DNA from: Pseudomonadota bacterium
Lineage (GTDB): Bacteria; Pseudomonadota; Alphaproteobacteria; Rhizobiales; Beijerinckiaceae
Length of the DNA: 64,000 nt
Reading direction: 5' to 3'
Assembly: GCA_023450615.1 (NCBI GenBank)
Contig: JAEXGT010000047.1
Location: forward strand, 62,001-126,000
Shown: in pieces, positions 47,879 through 55,970 of the stretch
Layout: each line of letters opens with the position of its first letter
How positions within the stretch are numbered: the first letter of the stretch is position 1
The notes under the pieces: generated by a model
Seen by the model: only the letters and a program-made list of their open reading frames with translations
Told to the model about the DNA's origin: nothing
Database searches by the model: none
Program-made: the position numbers and the translations under genes

Positions 47879-49219
47879 ATGAGCCATCTTCACCGTTCTT
47901 TGTCCCTCGCTGCGGTTTCCTTCGCGGCTCTCATTGCTGCCCAGAGCGGCGCGCAGGCGGGCGGTTTCGCGCTTCGTGAGCAGAGCGCCACTGCGCAGGG
48001 ATACTCCTTCGCCGGTGCGGCATCCGGCTCGGGCTACCTTTCCTCGATGTACTGGAACCCCGCCGTCATCACGATGATGCCGGGCTGGATGACTGAAACG
48101 CATCTCTCGCTGATCATTCCGCGCGTCGATATCAACCCGAATCCGTTTCTGACCCCGACCGCGATCTTCGGCGCCTCGGGTGACATCGGACAGGACGCAA
48201 TCCTGCCTGCCGGCTACGGTTCCTACCAGATCAACGACAAGATCTGGGTCGGTCTGTCCAGCTCTTCTCCCTACGGTCTCGTGACCGATCCCCGCCAGGA
48301 TTGGGCCGGTCAGGCGTATTCGCGCTCGTCAAGGATCTTCTCGCTGAACGTCAATCCGGTCATCGGTTTCAAGGTGAACGAGTGGCTGTCGGTCGCCGCC
48401 GGCCCGTCGCTCCAGTACTTCGACATTCGCTTGAAGGCCGCTGCGCCGACGCCTCTTACGGTGCCCGCCACGGTGGTGCGTCCCGGCCAGCCGAACGGCA
48501 TTCTCGAAGGCGACGATGTCGGTTTCGGCTTCACGGCGGGTCTGACCCTTACGCCAGTCGCCGGAACGACGATCGGTATCGGCTATCGCTCGGCAATCTC
48601 GCACAGCCTCGAGGGCTCTTTCACGCTGCCTCCGGGCGCGGTTGCTCCCATTGGGATCCGCACGCCGATCGAAGCATCCCTGCGGACCCCGGATCAGGTC
48701 ACGGTCGGCCTCTCGCAAGTGATCTCGCCTGCCATGACCGTCCATCTCGGCTTCGAGTGGACGAACTGGAGCGTGCTCAAGACCCCGCTCGTCACCAACG
48801 CGAATACGGGGGCCCTCGTCCAGGATCTTCCGCTGAATTACGAGGATGGTTTCTTCTATTCGCTGGGTATGGATTACAAGCTGAACAACCAGTGGACCGT
48901 GCGCGCCGGTCTGGCGTACGAGCAGTCGCCGATCGATACGGAGATCCGTTCCACCCGTCTGCCTGACAACGACCGTATCTGGGCCTCGCTCGGCGTCGGG
49001 TATCAGTGGAACGACAAGCTCTCGTTCGACCTCTCCTATACGCACATCTTCGCTAACGAAACGGACATCCGCATCGTGCCCGGTCATCAGGATTACGCAG
49101 GGCTTCCTTTCGTGGCCGATGTCGATGCGAGCGTCGATATCGTCTCGGTTGGCCTGCGCTATCGCTGGGACGACCCGAAGGTAGCCATTCCGGCAGCTCC
49201 GGTCGTTCGCAAGTACTGA
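47879..49219 (+). CDS. FadL/TodX-type outer membrane transport protein
   Basis: The 446-residue protein has a signal peptide (MSHLHRSLSLAAVSFAALIAAQSGAQA, in parts). It then shows the FadL hatch start GGFALREQSATAQGYSFAGAA and the MYWNPA motif typical of this 14-strand barrel. Strands such as IGYRSAISHSLEGSF and AGLAYEQSPID follow. It ends with a terminal barrel strand (VGLRYRWDDPKV). FadL proteins take up long-chain fatty acids and other hydrophobic compounds. A phaC gene lies convergent to it, so a link between lipid uptake and PHA storage is possible but not shown. Confidence 0.92.
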   Translation: MSHLHRSLSLAAVSFAALIAAQSGAQAGGFALREQSATAQGYSFAGAASGSGYLSSMYWNPAVITMMPGWMTETHLSLIIPRVDINPNPFLTPTAIFGASGDIGQDAILPAGYGSYQINDKIWVGLSSSSPYGLVTDPRQDWAGQAYSRSSRIFSLNVNPVIGFKVNEWLSVAAGPSLQYFDIRLKAAAPTPLTVPATVVRPGQPNGILEGDDVGFGFTAGLTLTPVAGTTIGIGYRSAISHSLEGSFTLPPGAVAPIGIRTPIEASLRTPDQVTVGLSQVISPAMTVHLGFEWTNWSVLKTPLVTNANTGALVQDLPLNYEDGFFYSLGMDYKLNNQWTVRAGLAYEQSPIDTEIRSTRLPDNDRIWASLGVGYQWNDKLSFDLSYTHIFANETDIRIVPGHQDYAGLPFVADVDASVDIVSVGLRYRWDDPKVAIPAAPVVRKY

Positions 49220-49241
49220 GAGTCGAGAAGTTCGAAGCAGA

Positions 49242-49271
49242 AAGGCCGGCAGTGAAGCCGGCCTTTTTTAT
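49242..49271 (+). terminator. intrinsic terminator of the FadL-type gene
   Basis: A 9-bp perfect stem (AAGGCCGGC / GCCGGCCTT) with a 6-base loop is followed by TTTTTA, 22 bases after the stop. Confidence 0.92.
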
Positions 49272-49292
49272 TGGCGCCCGTGAGTTCTCGGC

Positions 49293-51098
49293 TCAAGCCT
49301 TCGCCAGCACGTAGGTGCCTGGCGCATCGCAGAGTGGTTCGAGCTTGCCGCCGCCGGGCTCGCGTGCGGGCACCTTTTTCGGCGCCTGCTTCTCGATCCA
49401 CGAGAACCAATATGGCCACCATGACCCCGCCGTCTCCGTGGCCCCGGCCATCCAATCCTCTAGCTCGCCCTCGGCGGGGCCGCCCGTCCAGAACTGATAT
49501 TTCGGTTTGGCCGCCGAATTGACGACACCCGCGATATGGCCCGAGCCTGCAAGCACGAAATCGACCGGCCCTCCGAACATCCGTGAGCCGACGAAGACGG
49601 AGCGGGCAGGGGCGATATGGTCTTCCTTGGTCGCGAGATTGAAGATCGGCGCCTTGATCTTCTTCAGGTCGAGCTTCACGCCCGCAAGCTCCATCTCGCC
49701 CTTGGCGAGCTTGTTCTCCAGATAGCAGTTGCGCAGATAGAAGGCATGGTTCGCCGCTGGCATGCGCGTGGAATCGGAGTTCCAGTAGAGCAGGTCGAAG
49801 GCTGTAGGTGCGCGGCCCTTCATGTAGACATTCACGACGTTCGACCAGATCAGATCGGTCGGCCGGAGCATGTTGAAGGCATTGGCCATGCGCGAGCCGT
49901 CGAGGTAGCCGCGCTTCTTCATCTCCGCCTCGACGGTGCGGATCTGCTCCTCGTCCGCGAACACCTTCAGGTCGCCCGCATGGGTGAAATCCACCTGCGC
50001 GGTGAAGAAGGTCGCGCTGTCGATACGCTTGTCCCGCTTTGCCGCCATGTAGGCCATGGTGATGGCGAGCAGCGTGCCGCCGACGCAATAGCCGATGGCC
50101 GTCACCTTCTTCTCGCCCGTCGCCTGCTCAATGGCGTCGAGCGCCGCGAAGACGCCCTCGCGCATGTAATGCTCGAAACCCTTCTCCGCGTGCTGTTCCG
50201 CCGGATTGACCCAGGAGATGCAGAACACCGTGAGGCCCTGGGCGACAGCCCAGCGAATGAAGCTCTTCTCGGGATTCAGGTCGAGAATGTAGTACTTGTT
50301 GATCCACGGCGGCACGATCAGCAAGGGGCGCTTGAGGACCTTATCGGTAGAGGGAGCGTACTGGATCAGTTCGATCAGGTCGTTGCGGAAAATGACCTTG
50401 CCCGGCGTCGTTGCGATGTTCACGCCGACCTTGAAGTTACTGGGATCGGTCTGGCGGATCTTGAGTTCGCCGCGTCCCGCCTGAATATCCTCCGCCAGCA
50501 TCGCCATGCCGCGAGCCAGATTCGCGCCGTTCTCCTTGATGGTCTCGCGGATCAGCTCAGGATTGGTCAGGAGGAAGTTCGACGGTGAGAGGGCGCTGGA
50601 AATCTGCTTGATGTAGAACTGCGCCTTGTGCCGAGTCCGCTCATCGAGGCCATCGGCTTCCTCCACCATGTCTTCCGCCCAGCGGGAGGAAATCAGGTAG
50701 GCCTGCTTTACGAAATCGAAGACCGGATTAGCGGACCATTCCGGGTCATTGAAGCGGCTGTCCTTGGGCTCGGGCTCCGCGACGGGCTCGACAGGCTCGC
50801 CCTGAGCCTTCTTGAGGGTCGAAGCCCAGAGATTGAGGAACTGGGAGCCGAGGCGGGTCTGCGCTTCGAGAGACCTCTGAGGGTCGCTCAGCCAGGTTTC
50901 CACCACGCGGCCCAGCGTCCTGATGGCGTCCGAGGCATCGTTTGCCATCTCCGGAGGCGAGCCGCGCTCTTCCATAGGCTTGAGATAGGCGGCCGTCGCC
51001 TTGGTTGCTCCCTCGATGAAGCGGGCCATGTTGCGGGAGAGCTCCTCGAAGTCCGGAGCTGAAGACTGGGTCTTCTCTTCACCGTATGGCTTGTCCAT
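49293..51098 (-). CDS. phaC: class I poly-3-hydroxyalkanoate synthase
   Basis: The 601-residue enzyme polymerises hydroxyacyl-CoA to PHA granules. The N-terminal half (1-230) carries FNDPEWSANPVFDFVKQAY. The C-terminal alpha/beta hydrolase domain has the lipase-like box GYCVGG with catalytic Cys338, Asp in ATKEDHIAP and His in GSGHIAGVVN. The size and the lack of an adjacent phaE/phaR are typical of class I. phaA, phaB and phasin genes are not in this window. GGGAG precedes the ATG. Confidence 0.97.
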   Translation of the reverse strand: MDKPYGEEKTQSSAPDFEELSRNMARFIEGATKATAAYLKPMEERGSPPEMANDASDAIRTLGRVVETWLSDPQRSLEAQTRLGSQFLNLWASTLKKAQGEPVEPVAEPEPKDSRFNDPEWSANPVFDFVKQAYLISSRWAEDMVEEADGLDERTRHKAQFYIKQISSALSPSNFLLTNPELIRETIKENGANLARGMAMLAEDIQAGRGELKIRQTDPSNFKVGVNIATTPGKVIFRNDLIELIQYAPSTDKVLKRPLLIVPPWINKYYILDLNPEKSFIRWAVAQGLTVFCISWVNPAEQHAEKGFEHYMREGVFAALDAIEQATGEKKVTAIGYCVGGTLLAITMAYMAAKRDKRIDSATFFTAQVDFTHAGDLKVFADEEQIRTVEAEMKKRGYLDGSRMANAFNMLRPTDLIWSNVVNVYMKGRAPTAFDLLYWNSDSTRMPAANHAFYLRNCYLENKLAKGEMELAGVKLDLKKIKAPIFNLATKEDHIAPARSVFVGSRMFGGPVDFVLAGSGHIAGVVNSAAKPKYQFWTGGPAEGELEDWMAGATETAGSWWPYWFSWIEKQAPKKVPAREPGGGKLEPLCDAPGTYVLAKA

Positions 51099-51201
51099 AA
51101 GGCGATCTCCCTCTATCTCGCGGCATTGCTCAGGGTGCGCATTTCGAGCATCTTAGCGTTCGATCCCCGATCTGTGCACTTATTCTCTTAGGTTAGCGAC
51201 A

Positions 51202-51615
51202 ATGCGTATTCAGTTTCCAACGGCTTCCCGCGCACCGGCTTTGGTTCTAGCCGTGCTGGTTGCTGCTAACGTCACAGCGTGCGCAGGTGGTTCCAATCCC
51301 GTCCGCGATATTGCGACTGCGGTCGGGGCGGGGCCCCAGGTCGCTCCGACACCGGACTTTGTTGCCAGCTCACGCCCACAGAAGCTGGAATACATGCCCA
51401 TCGGAACGCCTGTCGAGGAACGTCCTACCCCGGCGCGGAGCCCTGACGAGATCAAGGCTGCCGAATCCGAGCTCGACGCTCTGCGGGCCCGCAACGAGTC
51501 CGCCGGAGCAGCAGCTGCGCGTCTGGGCGGAACGCCGCCGCCGGAGCCGATCAAGCTGCCGGTCAACACGCCGCAGAGGACACGCAAGAAGACGAATTCC
51601 AATAGCAATCGCTAG
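51202..51615 (+). CDS. putative lipoprotein
   Basis: The 137-residue protein has a lipoprotein signal with a VTAC lipobox (ANVTACAGG, Cys near 28). A low-complexity Pro/Glu-rich region follows (PEERPTPARSPDEI-like) and a short helical stretch with many Glu/Ala (ESELDALRARNESAGAAAARLG, in parts). The tail is basic. I do not recognise a family. It ends 42 bases before the aminotransferase start on the same strand and may share a transcript with it. GTTAGCGAC before the ATG gives only a weak ribosome binding site. Confidence 0.72.
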   Translation: MRIQFPTASRAPALVLAVLVAANVTACAGGSNPVRDIATAVGAGPQVAPTPDFVASSRPQKLEYMPIGTPVEERPTPARSPDEIKAAESELDALRARNESAGAAAARLGGTPPPEPIKLPVNTPQRTRKKTNSNSNR

Positions 51616-51657
51616 AAACTATACCGGATGGATTCGCATCCGCTCGAGGACAGAACC

Positions 51658-52878
51658 ATGTCTAATTTTTACCGCATCAAGCGCCTTCCGCCTTATGTCT
51701 TCGAGCAGGTCAACCGCATCAAAGCCGCCGCGCGAGCCAATGGGGCGGATATCATCGATCTCGGCATGGGCAATCCGGACCTGCAGGCTCCGCAGCACGT
51801 AATCGACAAGCTCGTGGAGACGGTGGGAAAGCCGCGCACGGACCGCTACTCGGCCTCCAAAGGCATCGGTGGCCTGCGCCGCGCCCAGGCTGGCTATTAC
51901 GAGCGCCGTTTCGGCGTGAAGCTCAATCCCGATACGCAGGTGGTGGCGACACTCGGCTCCAAGGAAGGCTTCGCCAACATGGCGCAGGCCATCACCGAGC
52001 CGGGCGACGTGATTCTTGTGCCGAACCCCAGCTACCCGATCCACGCCTTCGGCTTCCTGATGGCGGGCGGCGTGATCCGCTCGGTCCCTGCCGAGCCGAC
52101 ACCGGATTTCTTCGTCGCGGCTGAGAGGGCGGTCATGCACTCGATCCCGAAGCCCGTGGCTCTCGTGGTCTGCTACCCGTCGAACCCCACGGCCTATGTG
52201 GCTTCCCTCGACTTTTACCGGGATCTCGTCGCCTTCGCTAAGAAGCATGAGCTCATCCTGCTGTCGGATCTCGCCTATTCGGAGGTGTATTTCGACGAGA
52301 GAAACCCGCCGCCCTCGATCCTTCAGGTGCCCGGCGCCATCGATGTAGCGGTAGAGTTCACCTCCATGTCTAAGACATTCTCCATGGCGGGCTGGCGTAT
52401 CGGCTTTGCCGTGGGCAACGAACGCCTGCTCGCGGCGCTCGCCCGGGTGAAATCCTATCTCGATTATGGCGCCTTCACGCCGGTCCAGGTGGCCGCGACC
52501 GCCGCCCTCAACGGTCCTGACGATTGCATCCGCGAGATGCGGGCGACCTATAAGAAGCGGCGCGACGTGATGGTGGATGCCTTCGCGAAAGCGGGCTGGT
52601 CCATTCCGGCCCCCAGCGCATCCATGTTCGCCTGGGTCCAGATTCCTGAGAAATTCAGGAGCATGGGCAGCTTGGAATTCTCCAAGCTGCTCGTGGAGAA
52701 GGCTGACGTTGCGGTCGCTCCCGGCATCGGCTTCGGCGAGCACGGCGACGATTATGTCCGTATCGCCCTTGTGGAAAACGAGCAGCGCATCCGTCAGGCT
52801 GCCCGCAACATCCGCAAATTCTTCGATACCGCCGACCAGACCCTCCACAACGTGGTGCCGCTGGCGCGCCGGGGCTGA
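51658..52878 (+). CDS. PLP-dependent aminotransferase, class I (alanine / LL-diaminopimelate aminotransferase-like)
   Basis: The 406-residue aminotransferase shows DLGMGNPDLQAP at its start, the RYSASKGIGGLRRA and ATLGSKEGFANMAQ motifs, VCYPSNPTAYVA, LSDLAYSEVYFD, and the PLP lysine in SMSKTFSMAGWRIGF. The ending with GEHGDDYVRIALVENEQRIRQA (in parts) carries the conserved Arg that binds the carboxylate. The family includes E. coli AlaC and enzymes annotated as LL-diaminopimelate aminotransferase. The next gene is hom, so a link to aspartate-family amino acid synthesis fits. GAGGACAG lies before the ATG at 51658. Confidence 0.92.
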   Translation: MSNFYRIKRLPPYVFEQVNRIKAAARANGADIIDLGMGNPDLQAPQHVIDKLVETVGKPRTDRYSASKGIGGLRRAQAGYYERRFGVKLNPDTQVVATLGSKEGFANMAQAITEPGDVILVPNPSYPIHAFGFLMAGGVIRSVPAEPTPDFFVAAERAVMHSIPKPVALVVCYPSNPTAYVASLDFYRDLVAFAKKHELILLSDLAYSEVYFDERNPPPSILQVPGAIDVAVEFTSMSKTFSMAGWRIGFAVGNERLLAALARVKSYLDYGAFTPVQVAATAALNGPDDCIREMRATYKKRRDVMVDAFAKAGWSIPAPSASMFAWVQIPEKFRSMGSLEFSKLLVEKADVAVAPGIGFGEHGDDYVRIALVENEQRIRQAARNIRKFFDTADQTLHNVVPLARRG

Positions 52879-52986
52879 GTTCCGGCAGACGGGCGACCGG
52901 TATTTGGCCCAAGTTCCCCTGTCCGCATGGACATGAGAGCTTGGCAGTCGTAAAGAGCAACCCGGTTTTACAGGGAGCTTTTGTCC

Positions 52987-54309
52987 GTGACACGTCCTCT
53001 CAAGGTGGGCATCGCCGGCCTCGGTACTGTTGGCGCTTCGGTTATTCGGATCCTCGAACGCCGGAACGAGACTGTGACCCAGAGGGGCGGGCGGCCTGTC
53101 GAGGTCGTGGCCGTGTCTGCCCGCGATAAGGCGAAGGACCGGGGCGTCGATCTTTCCCGCTTCACGTGGTTCGACAATCCGGTGGAGCTTGCTCGCTCGG
53201 CGGATGTGGAATGCGTGGTCGAGCTGGTGGGCGGCGCCGACGGTGCCGCGCTCGAGGTGGTTCAGGCCGCTCTGTCCCAGGGCAGGCATGTGGTTACCGC
53301 CAACAAGGCGCTGCTTGCGAAGCACGGATTGGCGCTGGCGAAGCTCGCGGAATCCAAGGGCGTGTCGATCTCCTTCGAGGCCTCCGTCGCCGGCGGCATC
53401 CCGATCATCAAGACCCTGCGCGAGGCTCTGCCCGGTAACGAGGTGTCCCGCCTCTACGGCATCCTCAACGGTACCTGCAATTACATCCTGTCCCGCATGG
53501 AGCTGGAAGGGCTGACCTTCCAGGAATGTCTGAAGGACGCTCAGCGCCTCGGCTACGCGGAGGCCGACCCGACCTTCGACGTAGAGGGCTTCGACACGGC
53601 CCATAAGCTCGCGATCCTCACGAGCCTTGCTTTCGGCACGCAGATCGATGCCGAAGCGATCTATGTGGAGGGCATCTCCTCCATTACGCCGCTAGACCTC
53701 GCCATGGCGAAGGAGCTGGGCTTCCGGATCAAGCTGCTCGGAGTCGCTGAGCGCACGGAAACCGGCATCGAGCAGCGCGTGCATCCGACCATGGTGCCGC
53801 GCACCTCGTCCATCGCTCAGGTCATGGGCGTAACGAACGCGGTGACCATCGATGCCGATGCGGTGCGGGAGCTGACCCTCATCGGCCCCGGGGCCGGAGG
53901 GGACGCAACCGCCTCGGCCGTGGTGGCGGATATTGCCGACGTGGCTGCTGGCGTCGCCCAACCTCTCTTCGGCAAGCCTGTCGATCAGCTGGAAAAGGCG
54001 CCGCGCGCGCCCATGCAGCGTCACGAGGGCGGCTATTACATCCGCTTGACGGTTCACGACCGTCCCGGCGTCGCTGCCGGTGTCGCGACGCGCATGGCGG
54101 AAGAAGACATTTCGCTGGAGAGCATCCTGCAGAAGCGTTCCGAAGTCGCCGCGACGCAAGATCCGCACGGCCGCTCGGGGGCGCCTGTCTCCCTCGTTCT
54201 CATTACTTATGCGGCGACCGAGGCATCCATCCGTTCGGCGGTCGAAAAGATCTCGAGGGATGGTCTTATTGCCGAGCCGCCCCAAGTCATCCGCATCGAA
54301 CGCGATTAA
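52987..54309 (+). CDS. hom: homoserine dehydrogenase
   Basis: The 440-residue enzyme makes homoserine for threonine and methionine synthesis. It has the NAD(P) motif GIAGLGTVGASV, NKALLAKHG, the catalytic GGIPIIKTLRE and GILNGTCNYILSRME region, and YAEADPTFDVEGFDTAHK. A C-terminal ACT domain (from about 355) follows with the PGVAAGVATRMAEEDIS ligand loop. The GTG at 52987 has AGGGAG nine bases upstream and is preferred over a TTG two codons earlier. It lies between the aminotransferase and glpX, a conserved order. Confidence 0.95.
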   Translation: MTRPLKVGIAGLGTVGASVIRILERRNETVTQRGGRPVEVVAVSARDKAKDRGVDLSRFTWFDNPVELARSADVECVVELVGGADGAALEVVQAALSQGRHVVTANKALLAKHGLALAKLAESKGVSISFEASVAGGIPIIKTLREALPGNEVSRLYGILNGTCNYILSRMELEGLTFQECLKDAQRLGYAEADPTFDVEGFDTAHKLAILTSLAFGTQIDAEAIYVEGISSITPLDLAMAKELGFRIKLLGVAERTETGIEQRVHPTMVPRTSSIAQVMGVTNAVTIDADAVRELTLIGPGAGGDATASAVVADIADVAAGVAQPLFGKPVDQLEKAPRAPMQRHEGGYYIRLTVHDRPGVAAGVATRMAEEDISLESILQKRSEVAATQDPHGRSGAPVSLVLITYAATEASIRSAVEKISRDGLIAEPPQVIRIERD

Positions 54310-54315
54310 TCATCT

Positions 54316-54336
54316 GGCGGGCGGCAAACGCCCGCC
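54316..54336 (+). other. stem-loop between hom and glpX
   Basis: An 8-bp perfect stem (GGCGGGCG / CGCCCGCC) with a 5-base loop lies 7 bases after the hom stop, with no T-run after it. It resembles an mRNA processing or stability hairpin within the operon more than a terminator. Confidence 0.55.
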
Positions 54337-54365
54337 GATCACCTTAAGAGGGAGACGACACGTCC

Positions 54366-55364
54366 ATGTCGCAAGGCATTACCGTCCAACCGGGGCAAAT
54401 CATCGAGCGCATTCTGACCTTGGAGCTCGTCCGCGTTACTGAGCGCGCGGCTGTGGCTTCCGCCAGACTGCGAGGGCGCGGCAACGAGAAGGCAGCCGAC
54501 CAAGCGGCCGTGGACGCCATGCGCCGCGAGCTCAACAAGCTTCCGATCGACGGAACGGTGGTGATCGGCGAGGGCGAGCGCGATGAGGCGCCCATGCTTT
54601 TCATCGGTGAAAAGGTGGGCAACAAGCAGGGGCCGAAGGTCGATATCGCCGTCGATCCGCTGGAGGGCACCACCCTCTGCGCGAAAGACATGCCGGGCTC
54701 CATCGCCGTGATGGCCATGGCCGAGGCCGGAACGCTGCTGGCCGCCCCCGACGTCTACATGCACAAGATCGCCGTCGGCCCGGGCTATCCCACCGGCGTG
54801 GTCGATCTCGACGCTTCTCCCGAGGACAACATTCACGCGCTGGCCAAGGCGAAGGGCGTGAAGCCGAACGAGATCAACTGCCTCGTCCTCGACCGTCCGC
54901 GGCATGCGGAGCTCATTGCCGCGATCCGCAAGACGGGCGCGGGCGTTCGCCTCATCACCGATGGCGACGTGGCCGGTGTGATCTTCACGACGAAACCCGC
55001 CGACACGGGCATTGACCTTTATCTCGGCATCGGCGCCGCCCCCGAGGGCGTTCTCGCCGCCGGCGCGCTGCGCTGCATCGGCGGCCAGATGCAGGGCCGC
55101 CTCATCCTCGACACGGAAGAGAAGCGTTCCCGCGCGCTCCAGATGGGCGTGACCGACCCCAACAAGAAGTACGACGTGACGGATCTCGCCCGCGGCGACG
55201 TGATCGTGGCCGCAACTGGCGTGACGGACGGCGGGCTCCTGAAGGGCGTCCATTTCGGCAAGGACGTGATCACCACCGAAACGGTGGTCTACCGCTCCGC
55301 CACCGGCACCGTGCGCCGCATCTACGGCGAACACCGCGAGCTGTCGAAGTTCCACCTGGACTAA
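54366..55364 (+). CDS. glpX: fructose-1,6-bisphosphatase, class II
   Basis: The 332-residue enzyme dephosphorylates fructose-1,6-bisphosphate in gluconeogenesis and the Calvin-type cycle. Visible signatures are GTVVIGEGERDEAPML, the metal site VDPLEGTTLCA, and ITDGDVAGVI with LGIGAAPEGVLAAGAL (in parts). The C-terminal GVTDGGLLKGVHF is also present. GAGGGAGACGAC before the ATG gives a good ribosome binding site. It lies 56 bases after hom. The gene is in the hom-glpX-recJ array found across Rhizobiales. Confidence 0.97.
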   Translation: MSQGITVQPGQIIERILTLELVRVTERAAVASARLRGRGNEKAADQAAVDAMRRELNKLPIDGTVVIGEGERDEAPMLFIGEKVGNKQGPKVDIAVDPLEGTTLCAKDMPGSIAVMAMAEAGTLLAAPDVYMHKIAVGPGYPTGVVDLDASPEDNIHALAKAKGVKPNEINCLVLDRPRHAELIAAIRKTGAGVRLITDGDVAGVIFTTKPADTGIDLYLGIGAAPEGVLAAGALRCIGGQMQGRLILDTEEKRSRALQMGVTDPNKKYDVTDLARGDVIVAATGVTDGGLLKGVHFGKDVITTETVVYRSATGTVRRIYGEHRELSKFHLD

Positions 55365-55394
55365 GATTCTCCAGCAGGTCATATTTTACTCATC

Positions 55395-55425
55395 GTCATG
55401 GCCGGGCTCGTCCCGGCCATCTTCG
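55395..55425. repeat. REP-like palindrome (half unit)
   Basis: ATGGCCGGG/CCCGGCCAT around CTCGT repeats the first arm of the element at 46515-46600 almost exactly. The frame through it reads MAGLVPAI, so an N-terminal extension of the GNAT gene over this repeat would be spurious. Confidence 0.7.
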
Positions 55426-55499
55426 TTTCAGGCCCAAGCCACATCCTTAAGGGCGCAGGCTGCGTCATAAGGGTGGGGCGCTATTGGCAGGATCGGTAT

Positions 55500-55943
55500 A
55501 TGGTCATCGACATTCGCCCCTTCAGACTTGAGGACCGCGAGGCCTGGGAGCCGCTGTGGCAGGGCTACCTGACCTTCTACCAGTCGACCCTGCCGCCTGA
55601 AGTGACGAATGCGACTTGGCAACGCTTCAACGATCCAGCCGAGCCGATGCACGGTCTGGCAGCTCTTATCGAGGGCAAGATCGTCGGGATTGCGCACTAC
55701 CTCTATCACCGCTCTACCTGGACGACCGGAAGCTATTGCTACCTGCAGGATCTCTTCACGGACGAGGGGGCTCGCGGGCGCGGGATCGGGCGGGCTTTGA
55801 TCGAAGCGGTTTATGAGCGAGCGAAGGCCGATGGAGCCACAAGGGTCTATTGGCTAACCCATGAGACGAATACGGATGCTCAGGCACTTTACGACAAGGT
55901 TGCTTCCCGTAGCGGCTTCATCCAATACCGCAGGCTGTTTTGA
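55500..55943 (+). CDS. GNAT-family N-acetyltransferase
   Basis: The 147-residue protein has the GNAT fold: IRPFRLEDREAWEPLWQGYL at the start, LAALIEGKIVGIAHYLYH, CYLQDLFTDEGARGRGIGRAL with the acetyl-CoA pyrophosphate loop (Q/RGxGxG/A type), and THETNTDAQALYDKV. The start at 55500 matches the family; a longer frame to 55398 only translates the REP-like repeat. It could acetylate a small amine or a protein. Nothing nearby indicates the target. Confidence 0.92.
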   Translation: MVIDIRPFRLEDREAWEPLWQGYLTFYQSTLPPEVTNATWQRFNDPAEPMHGLAALIEGKIVGIAHYLYHRSTWTTGSYCYLQDLFTDEGARGRGIGRALIEAVYERAKADGATRVYWLTHETNTDAQALYDKVASRSGFIQYRRLF

Positions 55944-55970
55944 CCACATTTCCCAGTTAATATTGTTGCC

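Noticed and set aside
51619..53604. 661-codon reverse frame across the aminotransferase and hom genes
   Set aside because: It covers two unrelated genes and the gap between them, and is a shadow of third-position GC bias.
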